Positions 15,165 through 24,878 are shown, counted from the stretch's first letter. The stretch: 29,069 nucleotides of DNA from Bacteroidota bacterium (GCA_023458215.1 JAEXAJ010000013.1:1-29069); one strand, 5' to 3'. The notes: a model not told the origin generated them from the letters alone. Program-made: numbers and translations.

Positions 15165-15271
15165 GTGGGACTATATCCTGACTGATTATCAAGTATATAG
15201 TGTAAGCCCCTCATCACTCTTTTTAGTGCTTTTCGTATTTACTCCGTGTGCTTTGTAAGAAGAATCGGCTC

Positions 15272-15715
15272 TTATTTGTTCTTGAAATCATAATCATCCG
15301 TGTATCGGTCGAATACGGGCGGCGTGGTCACTCCGTTTTGGGCGAATATACGGGCTATGACGGCTTGTTCTTCCGGAGAGAGCGGACGTTCTTGATGCAG
15401 AATGCGGTAATAAGTCGTTTTGGGATAAAGATTGTGCAAGCATGCTTTCAGTGTTAAAGCAGTCTTGTAAGGGATGTTGTCGCATATGGATTCTATTCCC
15501 CACGCAAAGCGCACTTTCGCGGCACTTCTGAAGTGTGGGCAATGGTCGTAATCTTCGGGATAAGCGGCAGGATTTACTGTAGCGATGTAAGGAGTAGTCT
15601 TCGGAGCGTGCATGGCAGTCAAATGGCGTAAGCAGCTTTCACTTCGGGGACAATCTTGATTGAAGCAGTGGATGTAGTCGTAAGGCACTGCCTGATAGTC
15701 GAAATCGTCTTTCAT
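15272..15715 (-). CDS. Small Cys-containing protein (DUF6078-like)
   Basis: A 147-aa cytoplasmic protein, with no signal or membrane segment. The N-terminus has H-C17-F-N-Q-D-C22-P-R-S-E-S-C28, and D-H-C-P-H-F follows later, a spacing that could bind a metal. From memory it fits the Bacteroidales family DUF6078, whose function I do not know. The C-terminal part (S-P-E-E-Q-A-V-I-A-R-I-F) looks like a short helical region. It is transcribed divergently from the MnmA gene with a -7 box at 15747-15754. Confidence 0.82.
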   Translation of the reverse strand: MKDDFDYQAVPYDYIHCFNQDCPRSESCLRHLTAMHAPKTTPYIATVNPAAYPEDYDHCPHFRSAAKVRFAWGIESICDNIPYKTALTLKACLHNLYPKTTYYRILHQERPLSPEEQAVIARIFAQNGVTTPPVFDRYTDDYDFKNK

Positions 15716-15746
15716 TGTATGTCTATTTTAAAATCTTTTTGAGATA

Positions 15747-15754
15747 CAAAAGTA
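15747..15754 (-). promoter_or_regulatory. Bacteroides -7 box for the DUF6078-like gene
   Basis: TACTTTTG on the minus strand matches TAnnTTTG, 32 nt before the ATG at 15715. It faces away from the box at 15776-15783 on the other strand. Confidence 0.5.
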
Positions 15755-15775
15755 GTCATTTTATTTTTCCTTTAT

Positions 15776-15783
15776 TACTTTTG
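15776..15783 (+). promoter_or_regulatory. Bacteroides -7 box for mnmA, almost touching the start codon
   Basis: TACTTTTG ends only 5 nt before the ATG at 15789, so transcription should begin at or next to the start codon. No later Met is usable, because the PP-loop begins at residue 12. Confidence 0.5.
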
Positions 15784-15788
15784 CGGCT

Positions 15789-16841
15789 ATGAAGTCAAAT
15801 AAAAGTGTATTACTGGGCATGAGCGGTGGTACGGATAGCTCTGTAGCTGCCATGAGGTTGCAAGATGCAGGATATGTAGTGACAGGTGTCACTTTCCGTT
15901 TTTACGATGCCGAAGGAAGTGCCGAACATCTCGAAGATGCTCGTGCCCTGGCTGCCCGTTTGGGAATAGAACATATTACATGCGATGTACGCGATGAGTT
16001 TCATTCGCGTATCATTCGCTATTTCCTCGATGAATATCTGGCCGGTCGTACTCCCGTTCCCTGCACGCTCTGCAACAATGAACTGAAGTGGACGCTATTG
16101 GCGAAAATTGCCGATGAAAAGGGCATTTATTGGATTTCTACCGGACACTACGTGCGTAAAGTGCTGCAAGGTGACCATTATTTCATCGCTCCTGCCACCG
16201 ATAAGGATAAGGATCAGACCTTTTTCCTTTGGGGGTTGAAGCAAGACATCTTGCAACGTATGCTTCTTCCTATGGGAGAAATGACCAAAGCCGATGCTCG
16301 TACTTATGCTGCCACCCGTGGCTTCGCACGGGTAGCGACCAAGAAAGACAGCATCGGCGTATGCTTTTGCCCGTTAGACTACCGCTCGTTCTTGAAGCGT
16401 GAAGTACCTGCCGAACAATTGCCCGGGCGAGGGCGATTTGTCGATGAAAACGGCGTTTTTCTAGGTTGGCACGAAGGATATCCCTTTTATACCATCGGTC
16501 AGCGCCGCGGCCTGGGCATACACTTGAACCGCGCTGTATTTGTGAAAGAAATCTCGGTCGAGAGAAATGAAGTAGTACTTGCCCCTCTATCTTCCTTATA
16601 TAAGGAAGAAATGTACCTGAAAGAGTGGAATCTTGTAGAAGATATCCGTGTGCTACAAGCCGAAGAGGTGATTGTGAAAATCCGCTACCGCAAGCAGGCC
16701 AACCGTTGCAAAGTTACCCTTACCGAAGGCGGACTACTGCATGTCCGGTTCATAGAACCATTGGAATCTATAGCAGCCGGACAAGCGGCGGCATTTTATG
16801 ATGAGGATGGATTGCTATTGGGAGGGGGAATAATTATATAA
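15789..16841 (+). CDS. mnmA: tRNA-specific 2-thiouridylase MnmA
   Basis: A 350-aa enzyme that thiolates U34 of tRNAs for Lys, Glu and Gln, using ATP and persulfide sulfur. The ATP-binding PP-loop is S12-G-G-T-D-S-S (usual form S-G-G-V-D-S-S). The catalytic Cys pair is present: C95 in [10 protein letters not shown] and C192 in [18 protein letters not shown] and G-Q-R-R-G-L-G are also family hallmarks. An extra Cys at 92 and one at 194 are less common. Bacteroides genomes often carry two MnmA paralogues; which one this is cannot be told here. Confidence 0.95.
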   Translation: MKSNKSVLLGMSGGTDSSVAAMRLQDAGYVVTGVTFRFYDAEGSAEHLEDARALAARLGIEHITCDVRDEFHSRIIRYFLDEYLAGRTPVPCTLCNNELKWTLLAKIADEKGIYWISTGHYVRKVLQGDHYFIAPATDKDKDQTFFLWGLKQDILQRMLLPMGEMTKADARTYAATRGFARVATKKDSIGVCFCPLDYRSFLKREVPAEQLPGRGRFVDENGVFLGWHEGYPFYTIGQRRGLGIHLNRAVFVKEISVERNEVVLAPLSSLYKEEMYLKEWNLVEDIRVLQAEEVIVKIRYRKQANRCKVTLTEGGLLHVRFIEPLESIAAGQAAAFYDEDGLLLGGGIII

Positions 16842-16847
16842 CGTCTT

Positions 16848-16864
16848 TCTGTTAAAGTAACAGA
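16848..16864 (+). terminator. Weak hairpin after mnmA
   Basis: TCTGTT and AACAGA pair around a 5-nt loop 7 nt after the stop codon. The stem is only 6 bp with no U-run, so this is tentative. Confidence 0.25.
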
Positions 16865-16911
16865 CGAAGGTTAATTATTTGTGTTTGCATAAAGTCGGTT
16901 ATATTTATTCT

Positions 16912-16919
16912 TACTTTTG
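16912..16919 (+). promoter_or_regulatory. Bacteroides -7 box for the TPR/HTH regulator gene
   Basis: TACTTTTG matches TAnnTTTG, 50 nt before the ATG at 16970. A TTTG at 16884-16887 is a possible -33 element, although the gap of 24 bp is a little long. Confidence 0.45.
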
Positions 16920-16969
16920 CGTAGGTCATTTATGTATGGAAGAAACAAAATACCACAAAATAATACGAT

Positions 16970-18619
16970 ATGAAGAATACATTGAAGCCTTTCACTTTCA
17001 TTATTTATCTATTTCTTTTGTTTGTATCGGCAGTTTGCCTTGCTGGGTGCACCGACCGTCAAACCTCTATTTCATTATACAAAAGGCAGGTGACTACCCT
17101 TGATAGCCTTATTGAACTGCGCCCACAGTTTCAGGCGAAGAAAGAACAGGATATTAAAGATGTCAAGAGAATGCTAAGTAAACTACCAGCTTTGTCTCCC
17201 CAAAGATATGAGCTGAATAAGGAGATACAGCAACTCTATCGGGGATATATCTGTGACTCATTGATATACTATATCTACGAAAATATCAAGCTCTCCAAAC
17301 AATTGCACGATTATACCAAGACAATGGAATCGGAGATGTTCCTGGCAACTTACCTTGCCAAATCAGGTATGTATCTGGAAGCACTCGTTTTAATGGATTC
17401 AATCAAGCGAGTGGAAGTTTGTGAAGAATTGCTTCCCTCCTATTACCGTGCCTATAACCTTATCTATCGTCAGATAGCCTATATCTCTAAAGACAAAGTA
17501 CTTGCCGAACATGTTTTTTCACCCTCGGCAAAGGTATATCAGGATTCTTTGCTGGCGGTAGTTGATAGCGGTTCCATCATTTACTATGATGTATATATGC
17601 AGAAGTATATGGACGAGAAGAAATTTGAAGAGGCATTGGCATTGTCGAAAGAACGTTTATCCTCAATGACACCCGATGACCGCGAGTATGCCGGCGTTTG
17701 GTACAATATAGGAGATGTGAAGAATAGTATGGGAGATAAGAACGGTTTCTTTGAAGCTATGCTGAATTCTGCTATAGAAGATATGCAGTTGTGCATCAAA
17801 GATCATGCCTCTTTGCATCGCATTGCCCGTACTTTATATGAGTGGGACGAAGTTTCAAGAGCAGCAGGATACTTGCAAATATGCATGGAAGACGTTTACT
17901 TCTATAATGCCAACCTGCGCAGTTTGCAGATAGCCAAAACACTTCCCGTAGTAACCCAAGCTTATGAAAAGAAGAATCAAACCTATATTACCAATCTGCG
18001 GACAGGCGTAGCAACTATTTTCTTATTATTATTTCTGTGTGTCGGGATATTGGTGGTAGTCATTGTGACGAAGAACAAGCTCTCACGCATGCACCGCAAG
18101 TTACAAGAGTCGAATGAGAACCTGAAAGAGAACAACTATATCAAAGAAAACTATGTAGCTCACTTTATACGTTTGAGTTCTGAGTATATAGATAAGAACC
18201 AGAAATTCAAGCTCGAAGTGAATAAAGCTCTCCGAAAGGGAAAGATTGAAGAAGCCCTTCGCATGACTCTGAGTGCCGGTGCCGATGATGAAGACCTGGA
18301 GGAGTTTTATGCCAAGTTTGACGAGGCATTCCTCTCGATTTTTCCCCATTTCATCGAAGAATATAATAAGCTTATGGCGGATGAAAGCCAAATAGTACTA
18401 ACTGATAAACAAAAAGAACGTAAAACGTTGACTTCCGAATTGCGGGTTTTCGCTTTGATACGGTTGGGCTTTAGCGATAGTGCGACGATTGCCCAAATGC
18501 TACGCTATTCTATTAATACAATCTACAATATACGTTCAAAAGTAAAGAATAAATCTGTAGTCTCCAAAGACTCTTTTGAGTCGTTGATTATGAAGATCGG
18601 TACGCTTTCTGCGGAATAA
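16970..18619 (+). CDS. Membrane TPR sensor/HTH regulator (DUF6377-like)
   Basis: A 549-aa one-component regulator of the kind that flanks Bacteroides glycan-use loci. The N-terminal signal ends at L-A-G-C27, a good lipobox. Residues about 30-340 are helical TPR-like repeats, expected in the periplasm. A single transmembrane helix covers about 344-365 (A-T-I-F-L-L-L-F-L-C-V-G-I-L-V-V-V-I-V). It is followed by a coiled-coil (L-Q-E-S-N-E-N-L-K-E-N-N) and a C-terminal LuxR-like HTH (L-T-S-E-L-R-V-F-A-L-I-R-L-G-F-S-D, then Y-S-I-N-T-I-Y-N-I-R-S-K). From memory this is the DUF6377 architecture. It is the likely activator of the sulfatase-SusC-SusD genes next to it. Confidence 0.9.
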   Translation: MKNTLKPFTFIIYLFLLFVSAVCLAGCTDRQTSISLYKRQVTTLDSLIELRPQFQAKKEQDIKDVKRMLSKLPALSPQRYELNKEIQQLYRGYICDSLIYYIYENIKLSKQLHDYTKTMESEMFLATYLAKSGMYLEALVLMDSIKRVEVCEELLPSYYRAYNLIYRQIAYISKDKVLAEHVFSPSAKVYQDSLLAVVDSGSIIYYDVYMQKYMDEKKFEEALALSKERLSSMTPDDREYAGVWYNIGDVKNSMGDKNGFFEAMLNSAIEDMQLCIKDHASLHRIARTLYEWDEVSRAAGYLQICMEDVYFYNANLRSLQIAKTLPVVTQAYEKKNQTYITNLRTGVATIFLLLFLCVGILVVVIVTKNKLSRMHRKLQESNENLKENNYIKENYVAHFIRLSSEYIDKNQKFKLEVNKALRKGKIEEALRMTLSAGADDEDLEEFYAKFDEAFLSIFPHFIEEYNKLMADESQIVLTDKQKERKTLTSELRVFALIRLGFSDSATIAQMLRYSINTIYNIRSKVKNKSVVSKDSFESLIMKIGTLSAE

Positions 18620-18648
18620 TCCGACCTAATTTCCTCTTATTCATTTCC

Positions 18649-18674
18649 CTTTGATCTCATTCTTCCTATCAAAG
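18649..18674. terminator. Possible hairpin after the regulator gene
   Basis: CTTTGAT and ATCAAAG pair over 7 bp around a 12-nt loop, 30 nt after the regulator stop. The stem is short and AT-rich, so confidence is low. Confidence 0.3.
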
Positions 18675-18775
18675 AGGATTGATTAGTTTGTTGTGTATCA
18701 CTCGTTTATGGTATACGCTAATCTCATTTATCCTCATTTCGATTTAATCGTCTGAATATGGCTACCTTTTCCCCT

Positions 18776-18783
18776 TATTTTTG
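18776..18783 (+). promoter_or_regulatory. Bacteroides -7 box for the sulfatase-susC-susD operon
   Basis: TATTTTTG matches TAnnTTTG and lies 25 nt before the ATG at 18809. It lies downstream of the alternative start at 18758, which argues against that start. Confidence 0.5.
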
Positions 18784-18808
18784 CTCCATCTCAAAAAACA
18801 TTTGTTGT

Positions 18809-20260
18809 ATGAAAAACATGAAGAACTATCTTAATTGGGTATGGGGCGGAGTACTGGGAACTGTCGGAGCTTCCTGTATGGCTGCCACTCCTGCCAAGAG
18901 TGTAAAACCGAACTTCGTCTTTATCTATATGGACGACATGGGGTATTCGGATGTCAGTTGCTATGGAGAAACCCGCTGGACTACACCGAACATCGATGCC
19001 TTAGCCGAACAAGGCATCAAGTTTACCGATTGCTATGCAGCATCACCCATTTCGAGCCCTTCTCGTGCGGGCTTTCTTACCGGACGCTATCCGGCACGCA
19101 TGGGTATTCAGGGAGTCTTTTATCCGGATAGCTATACGGGCATGTCGCCGGATGAAGTTACGATGGCCGAGGTCTTGAAGACACAAGGATATGCAACTGC
19201 CTGCATCGGCAAGTGGCATTTAGGAAACCGTGACAAGTTCCTGCCCTTGCAGCAAGGTTTCGATGAATACTTTGGTATTCCGTATAGCAACGATATGAGC
19301 GCCCAAGTATTTCTGCGAGGTAATGAAGTGGAAGAGTTTCATATCGACATCGATAATGTGACTAAAAGATACACGGAAGAAGCCATTGATTATATCCGCA
19401 GGAAAGCCGATCAGCCTTTCTTCCTCTTTTTGGCACATAATATGATGCATGTACCTATATATGTTTCCAAAGAGTTTGCAGGCAAATCGGGTGCCGGTAT
19501 TTATGGCGATGCGGTACTGGAAGTCGACTGGAGTGTGGGTAGGGTGATGGAAACATTACGCTCATTGGGTCTTGATGATAATACATTGGTCGTATTTACC
19601 AGTGATAATGGACCTTGGTTGCAAGAAGGTCCATTGGGAGGAAGGGCTTTTCCGTTGCGCGAAGGTAAAACCACTGCTTATGAGGGTGGAGTCCGTGTTC
19701 CATGTATAGCTTATTGGAAAGGACATATTAAGCCATTGGTCAATAGAGATGTTATAAGCTTACTTGATTGGCTTCCAACGGTAGCCAACCTTAGCGGGGC
19801 CTCTTTGCCGGAAGTACGTTTGGATGGTTATAACCTGACCGATGTCTTAGGAGGAACCGGCAAGCGTGCCAGTCAGGACTATGCTTATTTCCGCAATAAT
19901 CGTGATATCACTGATTACCGTTCCGGCGACTGGAAGATATCTCTTCCTGCTCCCGAGATTAAAGGTAATTTTTGGCGAACATCTACTGCTGCGCATGATA
20001 CGCTGCTTTTCAATCTTCGTGAGGATGTAGGAGAAAAGTACAACGTATACCATAAATATCCTGAAAAGGCAAAAGAGATGTTGCAGAAGTTACAGGAATA
20101 TACAAGAGACTTTGGCGAAATACCTCCTCCGTTGGTGATGACCGGCAATGATGCTTCCAAATATTTACGTCAGCAACGCCAGGATGCAAGAGAGAAAGCC
20201 AAGACAACAGGTTTAAAAGATAAAAGCGAGGAAACAGACGGATTTGTGAACGTGAAATAA
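18809..20260 (+). CDS. Sulfatase, S1 family, Ser-type active site
   Basis: A 483-aa secreted sulfatase with a signal peptide up to about residue 26. The metal ligands D42-D43 (Y-M-D-D-M-G-Y) and D266-N267 (T-S-D-N-G) are visible. The formylglycine motif is S82-S-P-S-R-A-G-F-L-T-G-R, so the nucleophile comes from Ser and needs an anaerobic sulfatase-maturing enzyme encoded elsewhere. T-G-R-Y-P-A-R-M-G and G-K-W-H-L-G are intact. The start at 18809 (M-K-N-M-K-N-Y-L) is chosen from the promoter position and because it leads into the signal peptide. It is followed after 23 nt by the SusC gene, so it is presumably in one operon with it and removes sulfate from the glycan the operon imports. The exact sulfate position cut is not predictable from sight. 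Confidence 0.95.
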   Translation: MKNMKNYLNWVWGGVLGTVGASCMAATPAKSVKPNFVFIYMDDMGYSDVSCYGETRWTTPNIDALAEQGIKFTDCYAASPISSPSRAGFLTGRYPARMGIQGVFYPDSYTGMSPDEVTMAEVLKTQGYATACIGKWHLGNRDKFLPLQQGFDEYFGIPYSNDMSAQVFLRGNEVEEFHIDIDNVTKRYTEEAIDYIRRKADQPFFLFLAHNMMHVPIYVSKEFAGKSGAGIYGDAVLEVDWSVGRVMETLRSLGLDDNTLVVFTSDNGPWLQEGPLGGRAFPLREGKTTAYEGGVRVPCIAYWKGHIKPLVNRDVISLLDWLPTVANLSGASLPEVRLDGYNLTDVLGGTGKRASQDYAYFRNNRDITDYRSGDWKISLPAPEIKGNFWRTSTAAHDTLLFNLREDVGEKYNVYHKYPEKAKEMLQKLQEYTRDFGEIPPPLVMTGNDASKYLRQQRQDAREKAKTTGLKDKSEETDGFVNVK

Positions 20261-20283
20261 TAGTTGAACTTAATTTAATACAC

Positions 20284-23247
20284 ATGAAAAAAGAAAATCT
20301 ATGGATGCTGGCGTTACTTATGTTGGCGCAGTTATTTACTCTCCATGTCTACGGGCAGCAGAGAACGATCAAAGGGCAGGTACTCGATAATATTACAGGC
20401 GAAACCATGATTGGAGTATCTGTACAAGTAAAAGGAACCATTACCGGTGGGATCACCGATATGGATGGAAACTTCCAGGTAAGTATATCTTCTGCCGATG
20501 CTATTTTAGTTTTAAGCTATATCGGTTATCAGACAGAAGAAGTGAAAGTAGGGCAGCAAAACAATCTGACCATCCGAATGAAAGAAGATGGTGAGTTATT
20601 GGACGAAGTCGTTGTTATCGGTTATGGTACACAGAAACGCAAAGATGTAACAACAGCTATATCCAGTGTCTCTACAAAGGATCTTGATGAGCGTCCCATC
20701 GTTTCGGCTGCACAAGCATTGCAGGGCAAAGCTGCCGGAGTGTATGTGATGCAACCAAGCGGTACGCCGGGGGCTGAGATGTCTATCCGTGTACGTGGTA
20801 CTACTTCTTTTAATGGAAGCAATGACCCATTATATGTTGTAGACGGAGTAGCGGTAGATAATATCAACTTCCTTTCACCCAATGACATTGCTAGCATGCA
20901 GATTCTTAAAGATGCTTCATCGGCTGCCATCTATGGTTCGCGTGCGGCAAATGGTGTCATTATGATTACAACTAAAGCTGGGGAAACCGGAAAGGCGAAA
21001 GTTGCCTTGAATGCACAATTAGGCATCAATCAGGTAGCTAATAAAATAGAGTCTCTGAACGCCGTGCAGTATAAGGAGTTGCAAGCAGAGATAGGAGCTA
21101 TCCTTAACCCTAATACTACTGATATCACTAATTGGCATGACGAAGTATATCAAACTGGACTTACCCAAAACTATCAGGTGTCCGTATCAAATGGAAATGA
21201 TAAGTTTAAATACTATCTTTCTGCAGGATATCTAGACGAGCAAGGAATTCTCAAAGCCGCTTTTTTCAAACGTTATAACTTCCGTGCAAATATTGAAAAT
21301 AAGGTACGGGATTGGTTGACGGTTGGTGCTAATATTTCCTATTCGGACAATACAAAGAATGGAATAACCACCGGTATGGGTTCCAATCGTGGTGGTGTGG
21401 TACTGGCCGTAATCAATCTCCCTACCAGTGTGCCGGTATGGAATGACGAAAACAACTATTATAACCGTAATTTCTATGGCATGAACTTGGTAAATCCGGT
21501 AGAAGCCATGGAAAATGGGAAGAATAACAAAGCTCAGGAAGGTCGCTTAATTGCATCTGGTAATGCTACTATTACTTTTCTGCCCGAATTATCATTAAAG
21601 AGTTCTTTCACTTTAGACCGCAGGAATTATCTCAAGACAACTTTTACCCCACCTGTACATATTGATGGTATAGATGAATGGGGTAATGCTTCGGATAATC
21701 GCAATACGAATACTGTGATCGTTTTCGATAATGTACTGACCTATCACAAAGCTTTCAACAAACACAATGTAGAAGGAATGGCAGGTACTTCCTGGACTAC
21801 TTCCAACTATAAGGAAAGCTGGATTAACGGTTCTCATTTCAGAAACTCCGAGGTTGTTACATTGAACGTTGCCAATAAGATTGCTTGGAATAATACAGGT
21901 ACAGGAGCTTCTGAATGGGGCATTATGTCCTACTTCGGACGTATCTCCTATAACTTCGACGGTAAATATATGGTGACGGCCAATGTACGTAGAGACGGTT
22001 CGTCCAAGTTACATCCGGATCATCGTTGGGGTACATTCCCTTCCGTATCGGCTGCATGGCGCATGTCTTCCGAGAAGTTTATGAGTGGTTTGAAATGGCT
22101 GGACGACTTGAAACTCCGTGCCAGTTGGGGACAAACGGGTAATCAATCGGGTGTGGGGGATTATGCTTATTTGCAGAAATATAATATTACGCGTCAGGAA
22201 TGGTTCAAAGAAGGGAATGAGAACGCTTTGCCTACTATTTCGCAGGCTAATCTCCGTACTTCCGATTTGACTTGGGAAACAACTTCTCAAACCGATATTG
22301 GTTTGGATGTAACTCTGTTTAACAACCGTATTAATGTTACCATGGACTATTATTACAAACGGACTAAGGATATGTTGATGTACGTTTCTTTACCTGCCGG
22401 TGCCGCAGCTGCTAATAATATCGTACGCAATGAAGGAGAAATGACAAATAAGGGATTTGAGTTCTCAATCAGTACACAGAATTTTAGAGGCCCTTTTACT
22501 TGGAACACAGACTTTAATATATCTTTCAATCGGAATCGTCTTGAGAAATTGGAATTGCAGAAAATTTATTCAGGAGCACAGCTCAGCAGCGATATCCTGA
22601 AAGAATATGTTGTGCGTAACGAACCGGGACGTCCGTTAGGTGGCTTTTATGGTTATATCAGCGATGGCGTTGATCCTCAAACCGGAGAGTTGATGTATCG
22701 GGATGTGAATGATGATAAAATCATCTCTGCCTTAGACCGTACCTATATCGGTGATCCGAATCCTGATTTTACTTATGGTATGACGAACTCTTTCTCTTGG
22801 AAAAACTTCAATCTAAGCTTCTTCATCCAAGGCTCTCAGGGGAACGATGTATATAATGCTTCCCGTATCGAAACGGAAGCTATGTTCGATGGTAAAAACC
22901 AATCGACACGCGTCTTGAACAGGTGGAGAGAGCCGGGGCAGATTACCGATGTGCCCAAAGCAGGATTTGCAATTAAGAACTCCTCTTATTTTGTAGAAGA
23001 TGGTAGTTACTTGCGACTCAAGAACCTGACCTTCTCTTATAACTTTACCGGGAAGTTGTTGAAACAGTGGGGTGTCACTCGTTTGCAGCCCTATTTCACG
23101 GCAAATAACTTGTTTACTATTACCAGTTACAAAGGAATGGACCCCGAAGTGAATGAATGGGGTAATAATGGTGGTGTACAGGGTATAGATTGGGGATCCT
23201 ATCCTCACAGTAAATCGTTTGTTATTGGTGTTAATGTTGAATTTTAA
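20284..23247 (+). CDS. SusC-like TonB-dependent outer-membrane receptor
   Basis: A 987-aa outer-membrane transporter that pulls oligosaccharide into the periplasm using TonB. The signal peptide ends near V-Y-G-Q. It is followed by a carboxypeptidase-regulatory-like domain (T-I-K-G-Q-V-L-D through S-Y-I-G-Y-Q-T), the TonB-box region D-E-V-V-V-I-G-Y-G-T-Q, the plug (A-L-Q-G-K-A-A-G-V, V-R-G-T-T-S-F, A-A-I-Y-G-S-R-A-A-N-G-V) and a long beta-barrel ending in F. There is no STN domain, so this is not an anti-sigma-linked receptor; control fits the TPR/HTH regulator upstream. The SusD partner begins 11 nt later. Confidence 0.96.
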   Translation: MKKENLWMLALLMLAQLFTLHVYGQQRTIKGQVLDNITGETMIGVSVQVKGTITGGITDMDGNFQVSISSADAILVLSYIGYQTEEVKVGQQNNLTIRMKEDGELLDEVVVIGYGTQKRKDVTTAISSVSTKDLDERPIVSAAQALQGKAAGVYVMQPSGTPGAEMSIRVRGTTSFNGSNDPLYVVDGVAVDNINFLSPNDIASMQILKDASSAAIYGSRAANGVIMITTKAGETGKAKVALNAQLGINQVANKIESLNAVQYKELQAEIGAILNPNTTDITNWHDEVYQTGLTQNYQVSVSNGNDKFKYYLSAGYLDEQGILKAAFFKRYNFRANIENKVRDWLTVGANISYSDNTKNGITTGMGSNRGGVVLAVINLPTSVPVWNDENNYYNRNFYGMNLVNPVEAMENGKNNKAQEGRLIASGNATITFLPELSLKSSFTLDRRNYLKTTFTPPVHIDGIDEWGNASDNRNTNTVIVFDNVLTYHKAFNKHNVEGMAGTSWTTSNYKESWINGSHFRNSEVVTLNVANKIAWNNTGTGASEWGIMSYFGRISYNFDGKYMVTANVRRDGSSKLHPDHRWGTFPSVSAAWRMSSEKFMSGLKWLDDLKLRASWGQTGNQSGVGDYAYLQKYNITRQEWFKEGNENALPTISQANLRTSDLTWETTSQTDIGLDVTLFNNRINVTMDYYYKRTKDMLMYVSLPAGAAAANNIVRNEGEMTNKGFEFSISTQNFRGPFTWNTDFNISFNRNRLEKLELQKIYSGAQLSSDILKEYVVRNEPGRPLGGFYGYISDGVDPQTGELMYRDVNDDKIISALDRTYIGDPNPDFTYGMTNSFSWKNFNLSFFIQGSQGNDVYNASRIETEAMFDGKNQSTRVLNRWREPGQITDVPKAGFAIKNSSYFVEDGSYLRLKNLTFSYNFTGKLLKQWGVTRLQPYFTANNLFTITSYKGMDPEVNEWGNNGGVQGIDWGSYPHSKSFVIGVNVEF

Positions 23248-23258
23248 TTAGAAAGACT

Positions 23259-24806
23259 ATGAGACATATATATATTATCAGATTATTGGTAGGTAGCTTG
23301 ATGTTTGCCGCTGCCTCATGTTCACTGGATTTTGATCCCGTTGATATCTATTCGGATGTAACGGAGGGAGTGCAGAAGGAAGAAGATAAAGGTGCAGTAT
23401 TTAAGGATAAGGCGGCAGTGGAAGCACACTTGCTGACACTCTATAATCAGATGCGTGATCGTCAGGAACATTGGTATCAGGATATGTACCTTATTGGAGA
23501 TACACATGCCGATAATGCGTATGCAGGAACTAGATCGGGTGCTCCGCAGTATTTTGAAAATAATACGATACCAAGTACGATTGCTCCTTTACAACGTGGC
23601 TGGAATCGTTATATGGAAGACATCGCACGGGCTAACAAACTTATTTGTAATGTTGATGCCGTGACTGATGCTTCTTTGACAACGCAAGAACGAGAATCGT
23701 ATAAAGCTCAGGCTAAAATTTTCAGAGCTATGATTTATTTCGATATGGTACGTAACTGGGGTAACGTGCCTATCGTAACTACTGAAGCCGGCGATATTAC
23801 TTCGGAAACGGTAGGAGACGTATATCCTGCCTACTTTCCTTCGCAAAATACCGAAGAGGAGGTCTATCGACAGATAGAAAAGGATTTATTAGAAGCTCTT
23901 GATGCAGCCCCGAGTAATAATCCGGCAGATAAGACGCGTTTTAGTAAGTCTGTAGCGCGTACTCTATTAGCAAAGATTTATGCGGAAGAACCACTTCGTG
24001 ATTATGCAAAAGTGATTAAATATTGTGATGAGGTAACAACAGATGGTTTCCGTTTGGTTGATGATTTTAATGACTTGTTTGGTGTAAAACTACAAAATGA
24101 AATGTTACCTCCAGGACCCGACAATCTGGCGACAGATGCTAAATGTAGAAATACAACTGAATCTATTTTGGAAGCACAGTATTTCTCAGGGAGTGGTACT
24201 TGGCTACCTAATATTTTGGGACGTTTTTTGGACAATTGGGATAGCCAGTTTACTTATGCCAAGTGGATTACACCATCCAGAGATTTGCTAGCTGCTTTCG
24301 AAGCAGCCGGAGATACAAAACGCTTTAAGGAAACAGTGGTTTATTATCAAAGTAAATGGGATAATCATTATCCGAGAGAGCATTATCCGTTCATGTATAA
24401 AATTCGCTCTTCTTACTCAACAGTCATTAAATATCGTTATGCTGATATTTTATTGCTGAAAGCTGAGGCTCTAATCCTTGGAAATGGTAGTGTAGGGGAT
24501 GCAATAGGGGTAATCAATCAAGTAAGGCGTCGTGCTGGATTAGCAGATTTACCTACTCCTGCTAGTAAGGAGGTTGCTTTTGATATTTTAATGAAAGAAA
24601 GACGTCTTGAATTGGCAATGGAAGGACAGCGCTGGTATGATCTCGTGCGGTGGGGAAAGGTTGAAGAAGTGATGAATTCTTTGTCGGAACGTGATGAAGG
24701 ACGTGCGCCATTAGGTAATTTATTCAATAGGAACTACTATAAATTACCGATATCCCAATCAATTCTTGATCAGAATCCCAATCTGGAACAAAATCCGGGG
24801 TATTAA
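23259..24806 (+). CDS. SusD-like surface glycan-binding lipoprotein
   Basis: A 515-aa lipoprotein that caps the SusC channel and binds glycan at the cell surface. The lipobox is A-A-S-C21. The TPR-rich body carries family hallmarks: A-K-I-F-R-A-M-I-Y-F-D-M-V-R-N-W-G in the first half, Y-R-Y-A-D-I-L-L-L-K-A-E-A, I-N-Q-V-R-R-R-A-G-L and E-R-R-L-E-L-A-M-E-G-Q-R-W-Y-D-L-V-R in the second. The ending, L-P-I-S-Q-S-I-L-D-Q-N-P-N-L-E-Q-N-P-G-Y, is typical. It is the last gene of the operon and is followed by a strong hairpin. Confidence 0.96.
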   Translation: MRHIYIIRLLVGSLMFAAASCSLDFDPVDIYSDVTEGVQKEEDKGAVFKDKAAVEAHLLTLYNQMRDRQEHWYQDMYLIGDTHADNAYAGTRSGAPQYFENNTIPSTIAPLQRGWNRYMEDIARANKLICNVDAVTDASLTTQERESYKAQAKIFRAMIYFDMVRNWGNVPIVTTEAGDITSETVGDVYPAYFPSQNTEEEVYRQIEKDLLEALDAAPSNNPADKTRFSKSVARTLLAKIYAEEPLRDYAKVIKYCDEVTTDGFRLVDDFNDLFGVKLQNEMLPPGPDNLATDAKCRNTTESILEAQYFSGSGTWLPNILGRFLDNWDSQFTYAKWITPSRDLLAAFEAAGDTKRFKETVVYYQSKWDNHYPREHYPFMYKIRSSYSTVIKYRYADILLLKAEALILGNGSVGDAIGVINQVRRRAGLADLPTPASKEVAFDILMKERRLELAMEGQRWYDLVRWGKVEEVMNSLSERDEGRAPLGNLFNRNYYKLPISQSILDQNPNLEQNPGY

Positions 24807-24823
24807 AAGCTGAACAAAACGAT

Positions 24824-24851
24824 GAGGGCGAGTTGAAAGGAACTCGCTCTC
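24824..24851. terminator. Hairpin between SusD and GH3-like genes
   Basis: GAGGGCGAGTT and AACTCGCTCTC form an 11-bp stem with one G-T pair around a 6-nt loop, 17 nt after the SusD stop. It lies between convergent genes and can serve both. Confidence 0.75.
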
Positions 24852-24878
24852 AATTCATATTCTATATGTTCTGAGATC

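Larger units (their letters stand above)
14865..15271. other. Gene-free interval upstream of cysS
   Basis: 407 bp between the cysS start and the 3' end of the minus-strand gene at 15272. It holds the cysS -7 box (14896-14903) and the 22-bp tandem array (15033-15164). No ORF with coding character was found; the remainder shows no motif I can name. Confidence 0.7.
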
